Shown here one piece after another: positions 9,436-17,658 of a stretch of 64,000 nucleotides of DNA. Under the pieces are notes generated by a model. That model did not search any database and was not told the origin of the DNA. It was given only the letters and a program-made list of their open reading frames with translations. The stretch's first letter is position 1. Every line of letters starts with the position of its first letter. The stretch comes from Sinorhizobium psoraleae (GTDB lineage Bacteria > Pseudomonadota > Alphaproteobacteria > Rhizobiales > Rhizobiaceae). The position numbers and the translations under genes are program-made. The DNA is taken from contig NZ_JABEKV010000002.1 in assembly GCF_013283645.1 (NCBI RefSeq), positions 999,798 to 1,063,797 of the forward strand. The letters run 5' to 3'.

Positions 9436-10668
9436 ATGTCGATAACACACGATTCCCGCGGGGGATCGACGCAACCGGATGTGGTCGACCCAAGCGGCGG
9501 AGCGAACCAGACACGCGTGCGCGCCTATAACGAACGGCTCGTCATGTCGCTGGTCCGCCGCCACGGCAGCCTGTCGAAGGCGGATATCGCCCGACGCTCC
9601 GGCCTTTCCGCGCAGACCGTCTCCGTCATCATGCGCGCGCTTGAGCGCGATGGCCTCTTGATCCGCGGCGCCCCGGTACGTGGCCGCGTCGGCCAGCCCT
9701 CGATCCCGATGCGCCTCAATCCGGATGCGGTCTACTCGTTCGGCGTCAAGATCGGCCGCCGCAGCGCCGACCTGGTGCTGATGGATTTCGTCGGCAATAT
9801 CCGGCTGCATCTGCATCAGATCCACACCTATCCGCTGCCCCAGGATCTCGTCACCTTCATCGTCGGCGGCATCGAAAAGCTCGAGCGGCAACTCGCGCCC
9901 GAGCAGCGCGCGCGCATCGCCGGCGTCGGCATTGCGACCCCGTTCGAACTCTGGAACTGGGCCGAGGAAGTCGGCGCGCCGCGGGAGGAGATGGATCGGT
10001 GGCGTGATACGAACCTGCAGGCGGCCGTTGCCGCGCGGGTACCCCATGCGGTCTTTCTCCAGAACGACGGAACGAGTGCCTGCGGAGCGGAGCTCGCCTT
10101 CGGCGTCGGCTCGAGTTACCCCGATTTCGTCTATTTCTATATCGGCTCGTTCATCGGCGGCGGCATCGTCCTCAACTCCGCCCTCTTTTCCGGACGGACC
10201 GGGACCGCCGGAGCTGTCGGCCCGTTGCCGGTCTCGGGCAAGGATGGCAAATCCACGCAATTGCTGAAGATCGCTTCGGTCTTCGTGCTTGAAAACCTGC
10301 TGCGCGAGCGCGGCATCGATCCGCAGCCGCTCTGGTATTCCGCAGACGACTGGATCGACTTCGGCGAACCGCTGGAAATCTGGATCCAGGACACGGCGGC
10401 GGCCCTTGCCCAAGCCGTGGTCTCCGCCGCCTCGATCATCGATTTCTCGGCGGCAGTCATCGATGGTGGTTTCCCGCCCTGGGTTCGGGCGCGCATCCTT
10501 GCGGCGACGCGCCGGGCGCTGCAAACGCTCGACCTGCAGGGCGTGACGGTTCCGGATCTCGTTGAAGGCGCGGTCGGAAGCCACGCCCGGGCGATCGGCG
10601 GGGCAAGCCTCCCGCTGTTTTCCCGCTATCTCTTGGACACCAATGTCCTTTTCAAGGAGCTTAGTTGA
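9436..10668 (+). CDS. frcR: ROK family transcriptional regulator of the frc locus
   Basis: A 410-residue repressor-type ROK protein. A winged helix-turn-helix is near residues 25-90 (HGSLSKADIARRSGLSAQTV), followed by a sugar-kinase-like ROK domain. The start at 9436 is chosen because GGGAGGAGA lies upstream; an in-frame ATG at 9367 is inside the repeat. The ROK glycine-rich segment GSFIGGGIVLN is present near residue 240, but the zinc-binding CxCGxxGC motif of NagC-like members is absent. Divergent orientation from frcBCAK implies control by fructose or a phosphorylated derivative. Confidence 0.85.
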   Translation: MSITHDSRGGSTQPDVVDPSGGANQTRVRAYNERLVMSLVRRHGSLSKADIARRSGLSAQTVSVIMRALERDGLLIRGAPVRGRVGQPSIPMRLNPDAVYSFGVKIGRRSADLVLMDFVGNIRLHLHQIHTYPLPQDLVTFIVGGIEKLERQLAPEQRARIAGVGIATPFELWNWAEEVGAPREEMDRWRDTNLQAAVAARVPHAVFLQNDGTSACGAELAFGVGSSYPDFVYFYIGSFIGGGIVLNSALFSGRTGTAGAVGPLPVSGKDGKSTQLLKIASVFVLENLLRERGIDPQPLWYSADDWIDFGEPLEIWIQDTAAALAQAVVSAASIIDFSAAVIDGGFPPWVRARILAATRRALQTLDLQGVTVPDLVEGAVGSHARAIGGASLPLFSRYLLDTNVLFKELS

Positions 10669-11096
10669 TGCTGAAAGGAATAAACCCACTGCTCGGCCCG
10701 GAACTTCTCTCGGCGTTGAGAGCAATGGGTCATGGCGACGAGATCGCGCTCGTCGACGGCAATTATCCGGGCGAGGAGCACGCGCGTCGCCTGGTTCGTC
10801 TCGACGGACATGGCCTCATCCCGGTGCTCGATGCGATCCTGAGTGTCCTGCCGATCGACGATTTCGTACCCGAGGCGATCTTCCGCGCCACTGTCAAACA
10901 GGACAAGCATGCGCTCGACCCGGTGCATCGCGAAATCATCGAATGCTGCGGCAAGCATGAGCCGACACGCAACGTCGTGCCGCTGTTAGGCGCCGATTTC
11001 TATCCGCGCGTAAAGGCGGCACACACGGTGGTGCAGACCAGCGAGCCGCGCCTCTACGGCAACGTCATTTTGCGCAAGGGCGTCATTTACCCCTAG
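10668..11096 (+). CDS. RbsD/FucU-family sugar mutarotase
   Basis: A 142-residue protein of the RbsD/FucU family, which equilibrates anomeric or ring forms of sugars. The hallmark GHGDEIALVDGNYP is near residue 20 and the C-terminal YGNVILRKGV matches FucU. The ATG at 10668 shares its A with the frcR TGA (TGATG), so translation is coupled to the regulator. Because fructose exists mainly as the pyranose in water and metabolism needs the furanose, this enzyme may serve the fructose pathway; that substrate is inferred only from position. L-fucose or ribose activity is the alternative. Confidence 0.88.
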   Translation: MLKGINPLLGPELLSALRAMGHGDEIALVDGNYPGEEHARRLVRLDGHGLIPVLDAILSVLPIDDFVPEAIFRATVKQDKHALDPVHREIIECCGKHEPTRNVVPLLGADFYPRVKAAHTVVQTSEPRLYGNVILRKGVIYP

Positions 11097-11106
11097 GTTC
11101 GTTTTC

Positions 11107-11164
11107 TCTGGAACGACACAATTCCGGACGGAAACCGTTACGCATTTTCCTGGAATTGCTCTAA
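11107..11164. repeat. Dispersed element with AATTCCGG/GGAATTG arms, copy 1
   Basis: The stretch contains AATTCCGGACGGAAACCG followed by TTTTCCTGGAATTG, forming an imperfect stem of about 15 base pairs. Very similar sequence occurs at 14590-14644 and 61784-61838, always between genes. It is not related to the RIME1-like copies. Confidence 0.7.
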
Positions 11165-11179
11165 CTCACGCCACAATGC

Positions 11180-11212
11180 AAAAACCCGCCGGAGCGGCCG
11201 GCGGGTTTTTCG
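11180..11212. terminator. Strong rho-independent terminator
   Basis: AAAAACCCGCCGG, a 5-base loop and CCGGCGGGTTTTT form a near-perfect stem with A and T tracts on both sides. It can end the rightward frcR-mutarotase message and the leftward DoxX message. Confidence 0.92.
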
Positions 11213-11239
11213 GGCTTGTCGGAAACTTTCCCTCACGCC

Positions 11240-11680
11240 TTATGCGGTGGCGAGGACCTTTCCAGTGCGGGCGTCGACCGAAAGGGCGCCCGGACCGAAG
11301 GCGGCGAGCACGAGGAAAGCACCGGCGATCGTGATGTTCTTCATCATCATGATCTGGTTGAAGACCGTCAGCAGGCCGTTGGCAGCCGGCGGAAAGTCCG
11401 GAACGTTGATGGGGCCGCCATGGAAGACGAAACCGGTGACCAGGCAGAATGCGGCGAGCAGGTAGGACGCAATGCGCGTCTGGAAGCCGACGAGGACGGC
11501 GAGACCGGCAACGAGTTCAAACAGGCCGGCGAGATAGGCGAGCGCGGTTGCGGCCGGCCATCCGGCGCCGGTGATCATGCCGGCGGTTGCCGTCGGATCG
11601 GTCAGCTTGCCGAAACCCGACATGATGAAGATGATCGAAAGGAGGATGCGCCCAATAAGGACGATGACATTCTGAGACAT
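11240..11680 (-). CDS. DoxX family membrane protein
   Basis: A 146-residue inner-membrane protein with four predicted transmembrane helices, of the DoxX/DUF417-like family. The start at 11680 is preferred over an in-frame upstream codon because AGGAG precedes it and the following helix (VIVLIGRILLSIIFIMSGFG) begins normally. The GKLTDP turn after helix 1 is typical. Function in this family is poorly defined; some members support redox or thiosulfate metabolism. It is divergent from clr, with 263 bases between them. Confidence 0.88.
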   Translation of the reverse strand: MSQNVIVLIGRILLSIIFIMSGFGKLTDPTATAGMITGAGWPAATALAYLAGLFELVAGLAVLVGFQTRIASYLLAAFCLVTGFVFHGGPINVPDFPPAANGLLTVFNQIMMMKNITIAGAFLVLAAFGPGALSVDARTGKVLATA

Positions 11681-11943
11681 GCGCGAGGCTCCTGATTGGA
11701 AATTTGTTAGAGGGAGAAATATCAGCATTTTCAAAAACATCTAGCCGCACAACCGGCGACAGATCGTTCACAATCGGGAGACAGATACGATTTATCGTCA
11801 ACCGATGCTTTGAAAGCACGCCCCTGCCGACCGCTTCCCACGGCCGCCAACGCCTTCCATACAGCTCTTTTTATGTTGCAACGACGGAAGGACTGGGCGA
11901 AGAATTTCAACGCGTTGTAAGGGGACGCGTATGGGGAGATCTC

Positions 11944-12648
11944 ATGACCGAAGTCAACAGGAGTCCCGCCTTCTGGCGATCCTTTCCGATTTTCGAGGAG
12001 TTCGACAAGGAGACGCTGACGGAACTCGCCGGCATCGCCACGTACCGAAAATGGCCCGCGGGCACCGTCATCTTCCAGCGCGGCGACGACGGCAACTACA
12101 TGGTCGTCGTGGTGTCCGGCCGCATCAAGCTTTCGCTGTTCACGCCGCAGGGCCGCGAACTGATGCTGCGCCAGCACGAGGCAGGTTCGCTCTTCGGAGA
12201 AATGGCCTTGCTCGACGGACAGCCGCGGTCGGCCGATGCGACGGCGGTCACCGCAGCCGAAGGCTACGTGATCGGCAAGAAGGCCTTTCTCGATCTCATC
12301 ACCCATAGGCCACAGATCGCCGAAGCGGTGATCCGCTTTCTCTGCGCGCAGCTCCGCGATACGACGGAGCGGCTGGAAACGATTGCGCTCTATGACCTCC
12401 ATGCCCGCGTTGCCCGCTTCTTTCTTGCAACGCTCAAACAGATCCACGGCCAAGAGCTTCCGAGCAGCGCCAATCTGCGCCTGACCTTAAGCCAGACCGA
12501 TATCGCCGCCATTCTCGGCGCGAGCCGGCCAAAGGTGAATCGCGCCATTCTGTCGCTCGAGGAATGCGGTGCGCTGAAGCGCGCGGACGGCATCATTTGC
12601 TGTAATGTAGATAAACTGCTGAGCGTCGCCGATCCCGAGGAGGGCTAG
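11944..12648 (+). CDS. clr: Clr, Crp-like cAMP-responsive transcription factor
   Basis: A 234-residue Crp/Fnr regulator. The N-terminal cyclic-nucleotide domain has the phosphate-binding cassette FGEMALLDGQPRSADATA (residues about 81-98) with the Arg-Ser pair that contacts cAMP in E. coli Crp. The C-terminal winged helix has the recognition segment LSQTDIAAILGASRPKVNRA. There is no N-terminal iron-sulfur cysteine cluster, which argues against Fnr. GGGGAG precedes the ATG at 11944. It lies 5 bases from a CHASE2 adenylate cyclase gene and two genes from a promoter with a perfect Clr box, which is the S. meliloti clr-cyaD1 arrangement that controls secondary infection of the plant host. Confidence 0.9.
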   Translation: MTEVNRSPAFWRSFPIFEEFDKETLTELAGIATYRKWPAGTVIFQRGDDGNYMVVVVSGRIKLSLFTPQGRELMLRQHEAGSLFGEMALLDGQPRSADATAVTAAEGYVIGKKAFLDLITHRPQIAEAVIRFLCAQLRDTTERLETIALYDLHARVARFFLATLKQIHGQELPSSANLRLTLSQTDIAAILGASRPKVNRAILSLEECGALKRADGIICCNVDKLLSVADPEEG

Positions 12649-12653
12649 GTCGG

Positions 12654-14531
12654 TTGAGCGTGCAACGCCGCCACTATCGCGTCACCCCGCTCTTCGGCGG
12701 GATCATCGCAAGCCTGGCGGCGGCGCTGCTTCTCTATCTCTATGGCGAAACCGTTTTCAAAACCCCACGCGAACTTTTCTTCGACAATCTCACGCAGTGG
12801 GTGACCTCGCCGCGGTCGCCGGACATCACCGTGGTCGATATCGACCGCAAGGCCCATGAAGCGCTCGGCTCCGGAAACTGGGACCGGGCGGCCACGGCCG
12901 CGCTGATATTGCGGCTCTCCACGGCGGGAGCAAAGGCGATTGCGGTCGACTTCGTCTTCAGTACCGAATGCGAGCCCGACTCCGCCGGCAACATCGCGCT
13001 TGCTTCCGCGATTGCAAATGCACCCGTCGTTCTGGGCTTTCTCGCCGCCGACCGTGCCTTGGAGCATCCGCGCCCCGTTCCTCCGCTCGCCCTGCGACGC
13101 AGGCTTGCCGTTCCCGACCTCTGGTTCATCGAGGGGGCAGAAACATCCTGCCCGGAATTCATGGACCGGTCCAAGGCGGCCACTGCCGGCTTTCTCGTCG
13201 GCGACGAGGACGCTCGCGTGCGGCGGGCGCAGGCTTTTGCGATCCTCGGCAACGACGCCTATCCGGCGCTCGGGATCGAAGCGGGAAGGCTCGCGGCCGG
13301 GAGCAGCACCCCGGTGCTCGGCGGCGAACCTGCCTGGCTACGGCTCGATCATGCAATCATCCCCCTCGACTCGGCGGGCAACCTGCGTTTCGTGGCAAGC
13401 TCGGAAGGTGCGATTGCCGCGCGGACGCTCTCGGCCGCCGACATCATGGCAAACACGGTCGACAGAAGCCGTCTCGCGGGCAAACTGGTCTTTATCGGCA
13501 GCAGCATGCCGAGCCTCGGCGGGCTGAGACCCAGCGCCTCGATGCCGCTCGAGCCTTCGGTACAGATCCACGCCGACATCGCCAACGCCGTCATGACCGG
13601 CTTCGTTCCCTATCGGCATGACGGGCTGCCATTCGCCGAAGCCTTGTTCAGCCTGGCAGCCGGCACGATCGCAGCCTTTGGCGCGATCCGACTTCGGCCG
13701 CACGCGACACTCGCCCTCGGCCTCCTCGCGCTGCTCTTTGTCGTTGCCAGCGCCGGCGCGATTTACGCGGCAACAGGCTGGCTCGTCGATGCAGTCGGTA
13801 TCGGGGCAGCGCTGGTTTCAGTGCTCGTCGTAACGAGTGCGCTGCAACTAGCCCACGTACGCCGTGCGGAGGCGATCGCCCGGCAGAAATTTTCGCAATA
13901 TCTGCCCCAGTCCGTCGTGGCGCGCTACATAGACCAGCCGAATGCCGGACGCGTGGCCGGCGAGGAGCGCATCGTCACCGCGCTCTTCACCGATATCGAG
14001 GGGTTCTCGACGCTCGCCCACAAGCTCGGCCCTCGCGAACTCGTGGCTTTGCTCGACATCTATTTCGCGGAAGTGAACGCGCTTGTCTCCCGCCATGGCG
14101 GCATGGTCGACAAGGTGGCCGGCGACGCGGTGCATGCGCTTTTCAACGCTCCGGAGGACCTCGACGATCACGTCAACAAGGCGATCGAATGCGCCGTGGC
14201 GATCCACGCATTGACCGAAGAGATGCGTCAGCGGCCGCAATTTGCAGAAAACGGTTTCGGCAGGACCCGGATCGGCGTCGAAACCGGCCCCGCGATCCTC
14301 GGCGAGGTGGGCGCCGGAGGCAAGCTCGACTACACCGCGCATGGCAACGCGGTTAACCTGGCCGCCAGGCTTCAGGACGCGAACAAATTCCTTGGAACGG
14401 CAATCTGCATCGGACCGGCGGCCGCGGCGCAAACGGGCACGCCGCTTCGGGCGCTTGGACGCCACGATATCCGCGGCTTCGGACCGATGGAACTTTTCAC
14501 GGTCGCTGACCTGCCATCCCAGGCGAAATGA
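12654..14531 (+). CDS. cyaD1: CyaD1-type receptor adenylate cyclase (CHASE2 + class III cyclase)
   Basis: A 625-residue membrane receptor making cAMP. Order: one transmembrane helix (about 10-30), a periplasmic CHASE2 sensor (about 40-315), three more helices (about 325-405), then a class III cyclase domain (about 435-610). Metal-binding aspartates lie in LFTDIEGFS and KVAGDAVHALF; the lysine of DKVAGD and the aspartate of GGKLDYTAHGNAVNLAARL fit ATP as substrate. The only early start is TTG at 12654 (or GTG at 12660), 5 bases after clr and sharing its GGAGG, so expression is coupled and probably low. In S. meliloti, CyaD1 and related cyclases respond to nodule signals. Confidence 0.88.
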   Translation: MSVQRRHYRVTPLFGGIIASLAAALLLYLYGETVFKTPRELFFDNLTQWVTSPRSPDITVVDIDRKAHEALGSGNWDRAATAALILRLSTAGAKAIAVDFVFSTECEPDSAGNIALASAIANAPVVLGFLAADRALEHPRPVPPLALRRRLAVPDLWFIEGAETSCPEFMDRSKAATAGFLVGDEDARVRRAQAFAILGNDAYPALGIEAGRLAAGSSTPVLGGEPAWLRLDHAIIPLDSAGNLRFVASSEGAIAARTLSAADIMANTVDRSRLAGKLVFIGSSMPSLGGLRPSASMPLEPSVQIHADIANAVMTGFVPYRHDGLPFAEALFSLAAGTIAAFGAIRLRPHATLALGLLALLFVVASAGAIYAATGWLVDAVGIGAALVSVLVVTSALQLAHVRRAEAIARQKFSQYLPQSVVARYIDQPNAGRVAGEERIVTALFTDIEGFSTLAHKLGPRELVALLDIYFAEVNALVSRHGGMVDKVAGDAVHALFNAPEDLDDHVNKAIECAVAIHALTEEMRQRPQFAENGFGRTRIGVETGPAILGEVGAGGKLDYTAHGNAVNLAARLQDANKFLGTAICIGPAAAAQTGTPLRALGRHDIRGFGPMELFTVADLPSQAK

Positions 14532-14589
14532 GAGCGGGGCTGTTAGGGGATTTCATAGCTTCCTTGAACCAGTGAAATCCTCTAACTCC

Positions 14590-14644
14590 TTGAAACCACG
14601 CAATTCCGGACGGAAAACCGTTCCACACTTTTCCTAGAATTGCT
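14590..14644. repeat. Dispersed element with AATTCCGG/GAATTG arms, copy 2
   Basis: Contains AATTCCGGACGGAAAACCG and TTTTCCTAGAATTG, closely matching the copies at 11107 and 61784. It fills the gap between the convergent cyaD1 and FecR-domain genes and ends right at the latter's stop codon. Confidence 0.7.
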
Positions 14645-15262
14645 TTACGGCAACCCGACGCTCGCATAGGCTTGCCGGATGCGGGCCTGCCCCCAATTCG
14701 TCGGTTCCGAGGGTGCGGCACCGGGCCGGTCGAAGTCGACGCCCTGGCCGGCAGTAACCGTGCGCGTCACACCACCACCCTCGACGGACACGGCCCCGCG
14801 CTCCACGAAGACGGCAAAGGCCGCCCGGCTCGGCCCGCAGAAGAACTTCGTGCCCCGCACGCCGATCATCCCGAAAGCCGTGCGCACCGCCACGTCCACC
14901 TTGGAAAGCCCTTCCGGCCGGTCGAAGACCATCCGGCCGAGACCGAGCTCGAGCGTGCCGCCCTGCTCGGCGATGAAACTGTCGATCAGGAGTTCCGTCT
15001 GCGGGCCGAGCAGGATGCGCGTCTCGCTGAGCGCGAGATCGGCAAAGCTGTTGGTGCTCGTCAGGACATAGTCGTTGTCGAGGACGGAGCCGCCGACAGC
15101 CAACCGCGCCTCGTCCTCTCCCTGCCGACGGCGAACGTTGCCGCGAATCTTCTCCGCCTTGCCGACCACCGAATTGGTGGCCGCATTCCCCAATCGGCCG
15201 GCCATGGCCGCCAGCATCAGGCCGCCAACAAAAACTCGCCTTTTCACATGTATCTGCCGCAT
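14645..15262 (-). CDS. FecR-domain exported protein
   Basis: A 205-residue protein with an N-terminal export signal and a FecR domain (about residues 50-150; motifs DLALSETRILLGPQTELLID and VRTAFGMIGVRGTKFFCG). The signal begins VKRRVFVGGLMLAAMAG; the twin arginines suggest possible Tat export. The start at 15262 is chosen because it opens this signal directly. It converges on cyaD1 and is divergent from the Clr-box gene. FecR-domain proteins are often encoded beside CHASE2 cyclases, and an extracytoplasmic partner of the CHASE2 sensor is a reasonable inference. Confidence 0.8.
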   Translation of the reverse strand: MRQIHVKRRVFVGGLMLAAMAGRLGNAATNSVVGKAEKIRGNVRRRQGEDEARLAVGGSVLDNDYVLTSTNSFADLALSETRILLGPQTELLIDSFIAEQGGTLELGLGRMVFDRPEGLSKVDVAVRTAFGMIGVRGTKFFCGPSRAAFAVFVERGAVSVEGGGVTRTVTAGQGVDFDRPGAAPSEPTNWGQARIRQAYASVGLP

Positions 15263-15413
15263 CGGCCTTGCCCGCTGCCCTCTCGCAACGCTCCCTGTTC
15301 GAGCCTCCGGCGCCTCCGAGGATAACCGCACGCATCGGCGATGCAAGACGCATCTCGTCTTTGGCCGGCGCGGATCCTCACCCAGACACTCTCCGTCCGG
15401 CCGGGATCATTGC

Positions 15414-15429
15414 TGTTTCCCGAGGAACA
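15414..15429 (+). promoter_or_regulatory. Perfect Clr-binding site
   Basis: TGTTTCCCGAGGAACA agrees at every position with the published S. meliloti Clr consensus as I recall it (HGTYHCNNNNGRWACA) and is itself an imperfect palindrome. It is centred about 57 bases upstream of the start codon of the Sel1-repeat gene at 15478, which is suited to cAMP-dependent activation. In S. meliloti the equivalent gene is the standard reporter for Clr-cAMP activity. Confidence 0.85.
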
Positions 15430-15477
15430 GGTGTCGCATCGCGACGGCCCTAGGATTGAGGCTGTACGAGGGAGACC

Positions 15478-16341
15478 ATGATGGACAACCGGATCAATCA
15501 GAGCGTTCGCATCGCCAATGTTTTTCAGCTGGCGGTCATCACGCTCCTTTCATTTGCTACGATCGCGCTTCCCGCCGCGCGTGCCGCCGATCTGACTGCC
15601 GCCGAACAATGCGACCGGGAAGCGGGCAGCGAATTCGACCTGGAACGAAACAGATCGTTCCCGGCAGTCGACACTGAGGACATCCGGATCGGCATCGCGC
15701 TTTCTGCTTGCCGCGAGGCCTATAACCAGAATGGCAACGCGCGGGTGCAGTTCCAGCTCGCGCGCGTTCTAGACAGGGCTGGGCAGAAAATACAGTCGCG
15801 CCGAATTCTGGAGGAAGCCGCGCACAACGGCCATGCGCTGGCCAGGGTGAATTACGGTGCCCTGCTCGCCGAGGCCGGCGAAGCGGAGATGGCATTTAGC
15901 CTCTATCAGCAGGCGGCGGCGGCCGGGAACATCCTCGCCGCCTACAATCTCGGTGTCGCCTATCGCGACGGCGTCGGCACCGTCACCGACGGGACACTGG
16001 CAATCCGCTGGTTCGAACGAGCGTCGCTGGCCGGCGACGACGTCGCCGCGTTCAACCTGGCGGTAATGCTGGATGAAGGCACGGCCGTGCCGGAAGACAA
16101 TCTTGGGGCGGCAAAATTCTACGGTCTCGCCGCCCGGCGCGGCAATGTCGATGCCATGGTCAATCTGGGCTTGATGTTCGAAAGCGGTGAAGGCGTGCGG
16201 CGCAATCCCGCCGTCGCACAGGAACTGTTCAGGCAGGCGGCCGACCGCGGCGATCCGTTTGGTCAGCAAAAGCTCGACCCGATCGCCACGGGCAGCGTCC
16301 TTCACGCCGCTATGGTGGCAAAGATGGACCGGCGCAAATGA
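15478..16341 (+). CDS. Sel1-repeat secreted protein, Clr target
   Basis: A 287-residue protein with a signal peptide (hydrophobic stretch FQLAVITLLSFATIALP, cut near ARAA) and Sel1/TPR-like repeats over about residues 85-265. Typical repeat wording is AAYNLGVAYRDGVGTVTDG, AAFNLAVMLDEGTAVPEDN and AMVNLGLMFESGEGVRRNP. It probably acts as a periplasmic protein-protein scaffold. GAGGGAGA precedes tandem ATG codons at 15478 and 15481. A perfect Clr box lies in its promoter, so it is expected to be induced by cAMP; position and features match the gene known in S. meliloti as the Clr reporter, whose biochemical role is unknown. Confidence 0.87.
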   Translation: MMDNRINQSVRIANVFQLAVITLLSFATIALPAARAADLTAAEQCDREAGSEFDLERNRSFPAVDTEDIRIGIALSACREAYNQNGNARVQFQLARVLDRAGQKIQSRRILEEAAHNGHALARVNYGALLAEAGEAEMAFSLYQQAAAAGNILAAYNLGVAYRDGVGTVTDGTLAIRWFERASLAGDDVAAFNLAVMLDEGTAVPEDNLGAAKFYGLAARRGNVDAMVNLGLMFESGEGVRRNPAVAQELFRQAADRGDPFGQQKLDPIATGSVLHAAMVAKMDRRK

Positions 16342-16383
16342 CGAAACCATTTCCGCGCGGTTACAGCGCCGCGGGATCGGGTC

Positions 16384-17418
16384 TCAACGGATCTCGCCCG
16401 CCTGCGGCCCCCAGGTATCGGTTAGCGCGAAACCTTCGGCGAGCGGATCGAACGGATCGAGCGCCACCTGATGGAGGCCGAAGGTCCATCCCCGACCTGA
16501 GATGGTCGGAATGATTGCCGGCCTGCCGGCGACCGTCGTAACGCCTTCGAGCCCCACCTCGAACTCCGAACCGATGATCGATCGGGATTTCAGGATGTCG
16601 CCGGGCTTCACTTGGCCGCGCGCATGCAGCGTCGCAAGGTTTGCTGAACTGCCGGTGCCGCAAGGAGAGCGATCGACACGGCCCGGCCACATCGTCGTGC
16701 AGGTTCGGACCGTTCCATCCGCCTCGGTGTCCCGGAACATCACATAGGCGACGCCGCTGATTTCGGGTATCTCGGGATGGACGACCGGGATCGTGCGGTT
16801 GACGAGGTCCTTGAGCAGCATGCCGGCTTCGACGATCCGCCGCGCGTTCGCCTTTTCGATCGTCGTGCCGATCTGGCGTACGTCGACCAGCGCGTAGAAA
16901 ACGCCGCCGAAACAGAGATCCAGCTTGATGCGGCCCCATTCCGGCGTCTCGATCTCGACGTCCAGCTCCTGCACGAAGGAGGGCACCATGGTGAGCTTCA
17001 CCCTTTCGCACCGTCCGTCGCGGCAGGTGGCGGTCGCCTTGACGAGGCCAGCTGCAGTGTCGAGAATCACGACGGTTTCCGGCTCCTTCATCTCTATCAT
17101 GCCGGATTCGAGCAGCGCGGTCGTCACGCAGATCGAATTGGATCCGGACATGGCATGGGCCTGATCCGCCTGGAGGATGATGAAGCCGGCATCCGCTTCC
17201 GGCCGCTTCGGCGGCACGAGCAGGTTGACCGAGCCGATCGATCCGGAACGCGGCTCAAGGCAGAGGAACCGGCGCAGGTTGTCGTCGACCGTATTGATGT
17301 GGTTCAGCTGTTCGGCGACCGTGTTTCCCGGGATCTTCGGCACGCCGCCGATCGCCACCTTGCCGATCTCGCCCTCGCAATGAACATCCAGCAACTGGAT
17401 CGTGCGCTTCCATCTCAT
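16384..17418 (-). CDS. Proline racemase superfamily enzyme, Ser/Cys type
   Basis: A 344-residue cytoplasmic enzyme of the proline racemase / 4-hydroxyproline 2-epimerase / trans-3-hydroxyproline dehydratase superfamily. The first catalytic position is serine (HAMSGSNSICVTT, near residue 98) where true racemases and epimerases have cysteine (MCGHG); the second cysteine is retained (DRSPCGTGSSANL, near residue 266). Ser/Cys members have been assigned either epimerase or 3-hydroxyproline dehydratase roles, so the exact reaction is open. The start at 17418 follows GGAG. It sits on the opposite strand between the Clr-target gene and spdA, and its promoter has a 16-base perfect palindrome. putA, two genes away, would consume L-proline if that is the end product. 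Confidence 0.85.
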   Translation of the reverse strand: MRWKRTIQLLDVHCEGEIGKVAIGGVPKIPGNTVAEQLNHINTVDDNLRRFLCLEPRSGSIGSVNLLVPPKRPEADAGFIILQADQAHAMSGSNSICVTTALLESGMIEMKEPETVVILDTAAGLVKATATCRDGRCERVKLTMVPSFVQELDVEIETPEWGRIKLDLCFGGVFYALVDVRQIGTTIEKANARRIVEAGMLLKDLVNRTIPVVHPEIPEISGVAYVMFRDTEADGTVRTCTTMWPGRVDRSPCGTGSSANLATLHARGQVKPGDILKSRSIIGSEFEVGLEGVTTVAGRPAIIPTISGRGWTFGLHQVALDPFDPLAEGFALTDTWGPQAGEIR

Positions 17419-17479
17419 GAAGTATCTCCGGATATCGCGTCTGCCGACGTTTACCGCATTCAATCCGGTGCCGGCGCTC

Positions 17480-17495
17480 GTCTGATATATCAGAC
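17480..17495. promoter_or_regulatory. Perfect 16-base operator-like palindrome
   Basis: GTCTGATATATCAGAC is fully self-complementary and lies 62 bases upstream of the racemase-family start, in the divergent gap with spdA. The TGATATATCA core resembles operators of FadR-type GntR regulators, the class that usually controls hydroxyproline genes. No such regulator is encoded nearby, so it would act from elsewhere. Confidence 0.55.
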
Positions 17496-17658
17496 CCGGT
17501 AACGATGCATACAGCCTCCGCGTTTCGACCGCAAGACGGACGACGACGTAGCCGGGTTGCAGCCCCGCGTCGCCCACTGTTCATTCACCCAAAGATGCCG
17601 CTTGACGGCCGCGCGCCCGCGCGGGAGCGTGAAAAACGGGAGCATCACTGGAACGCGC

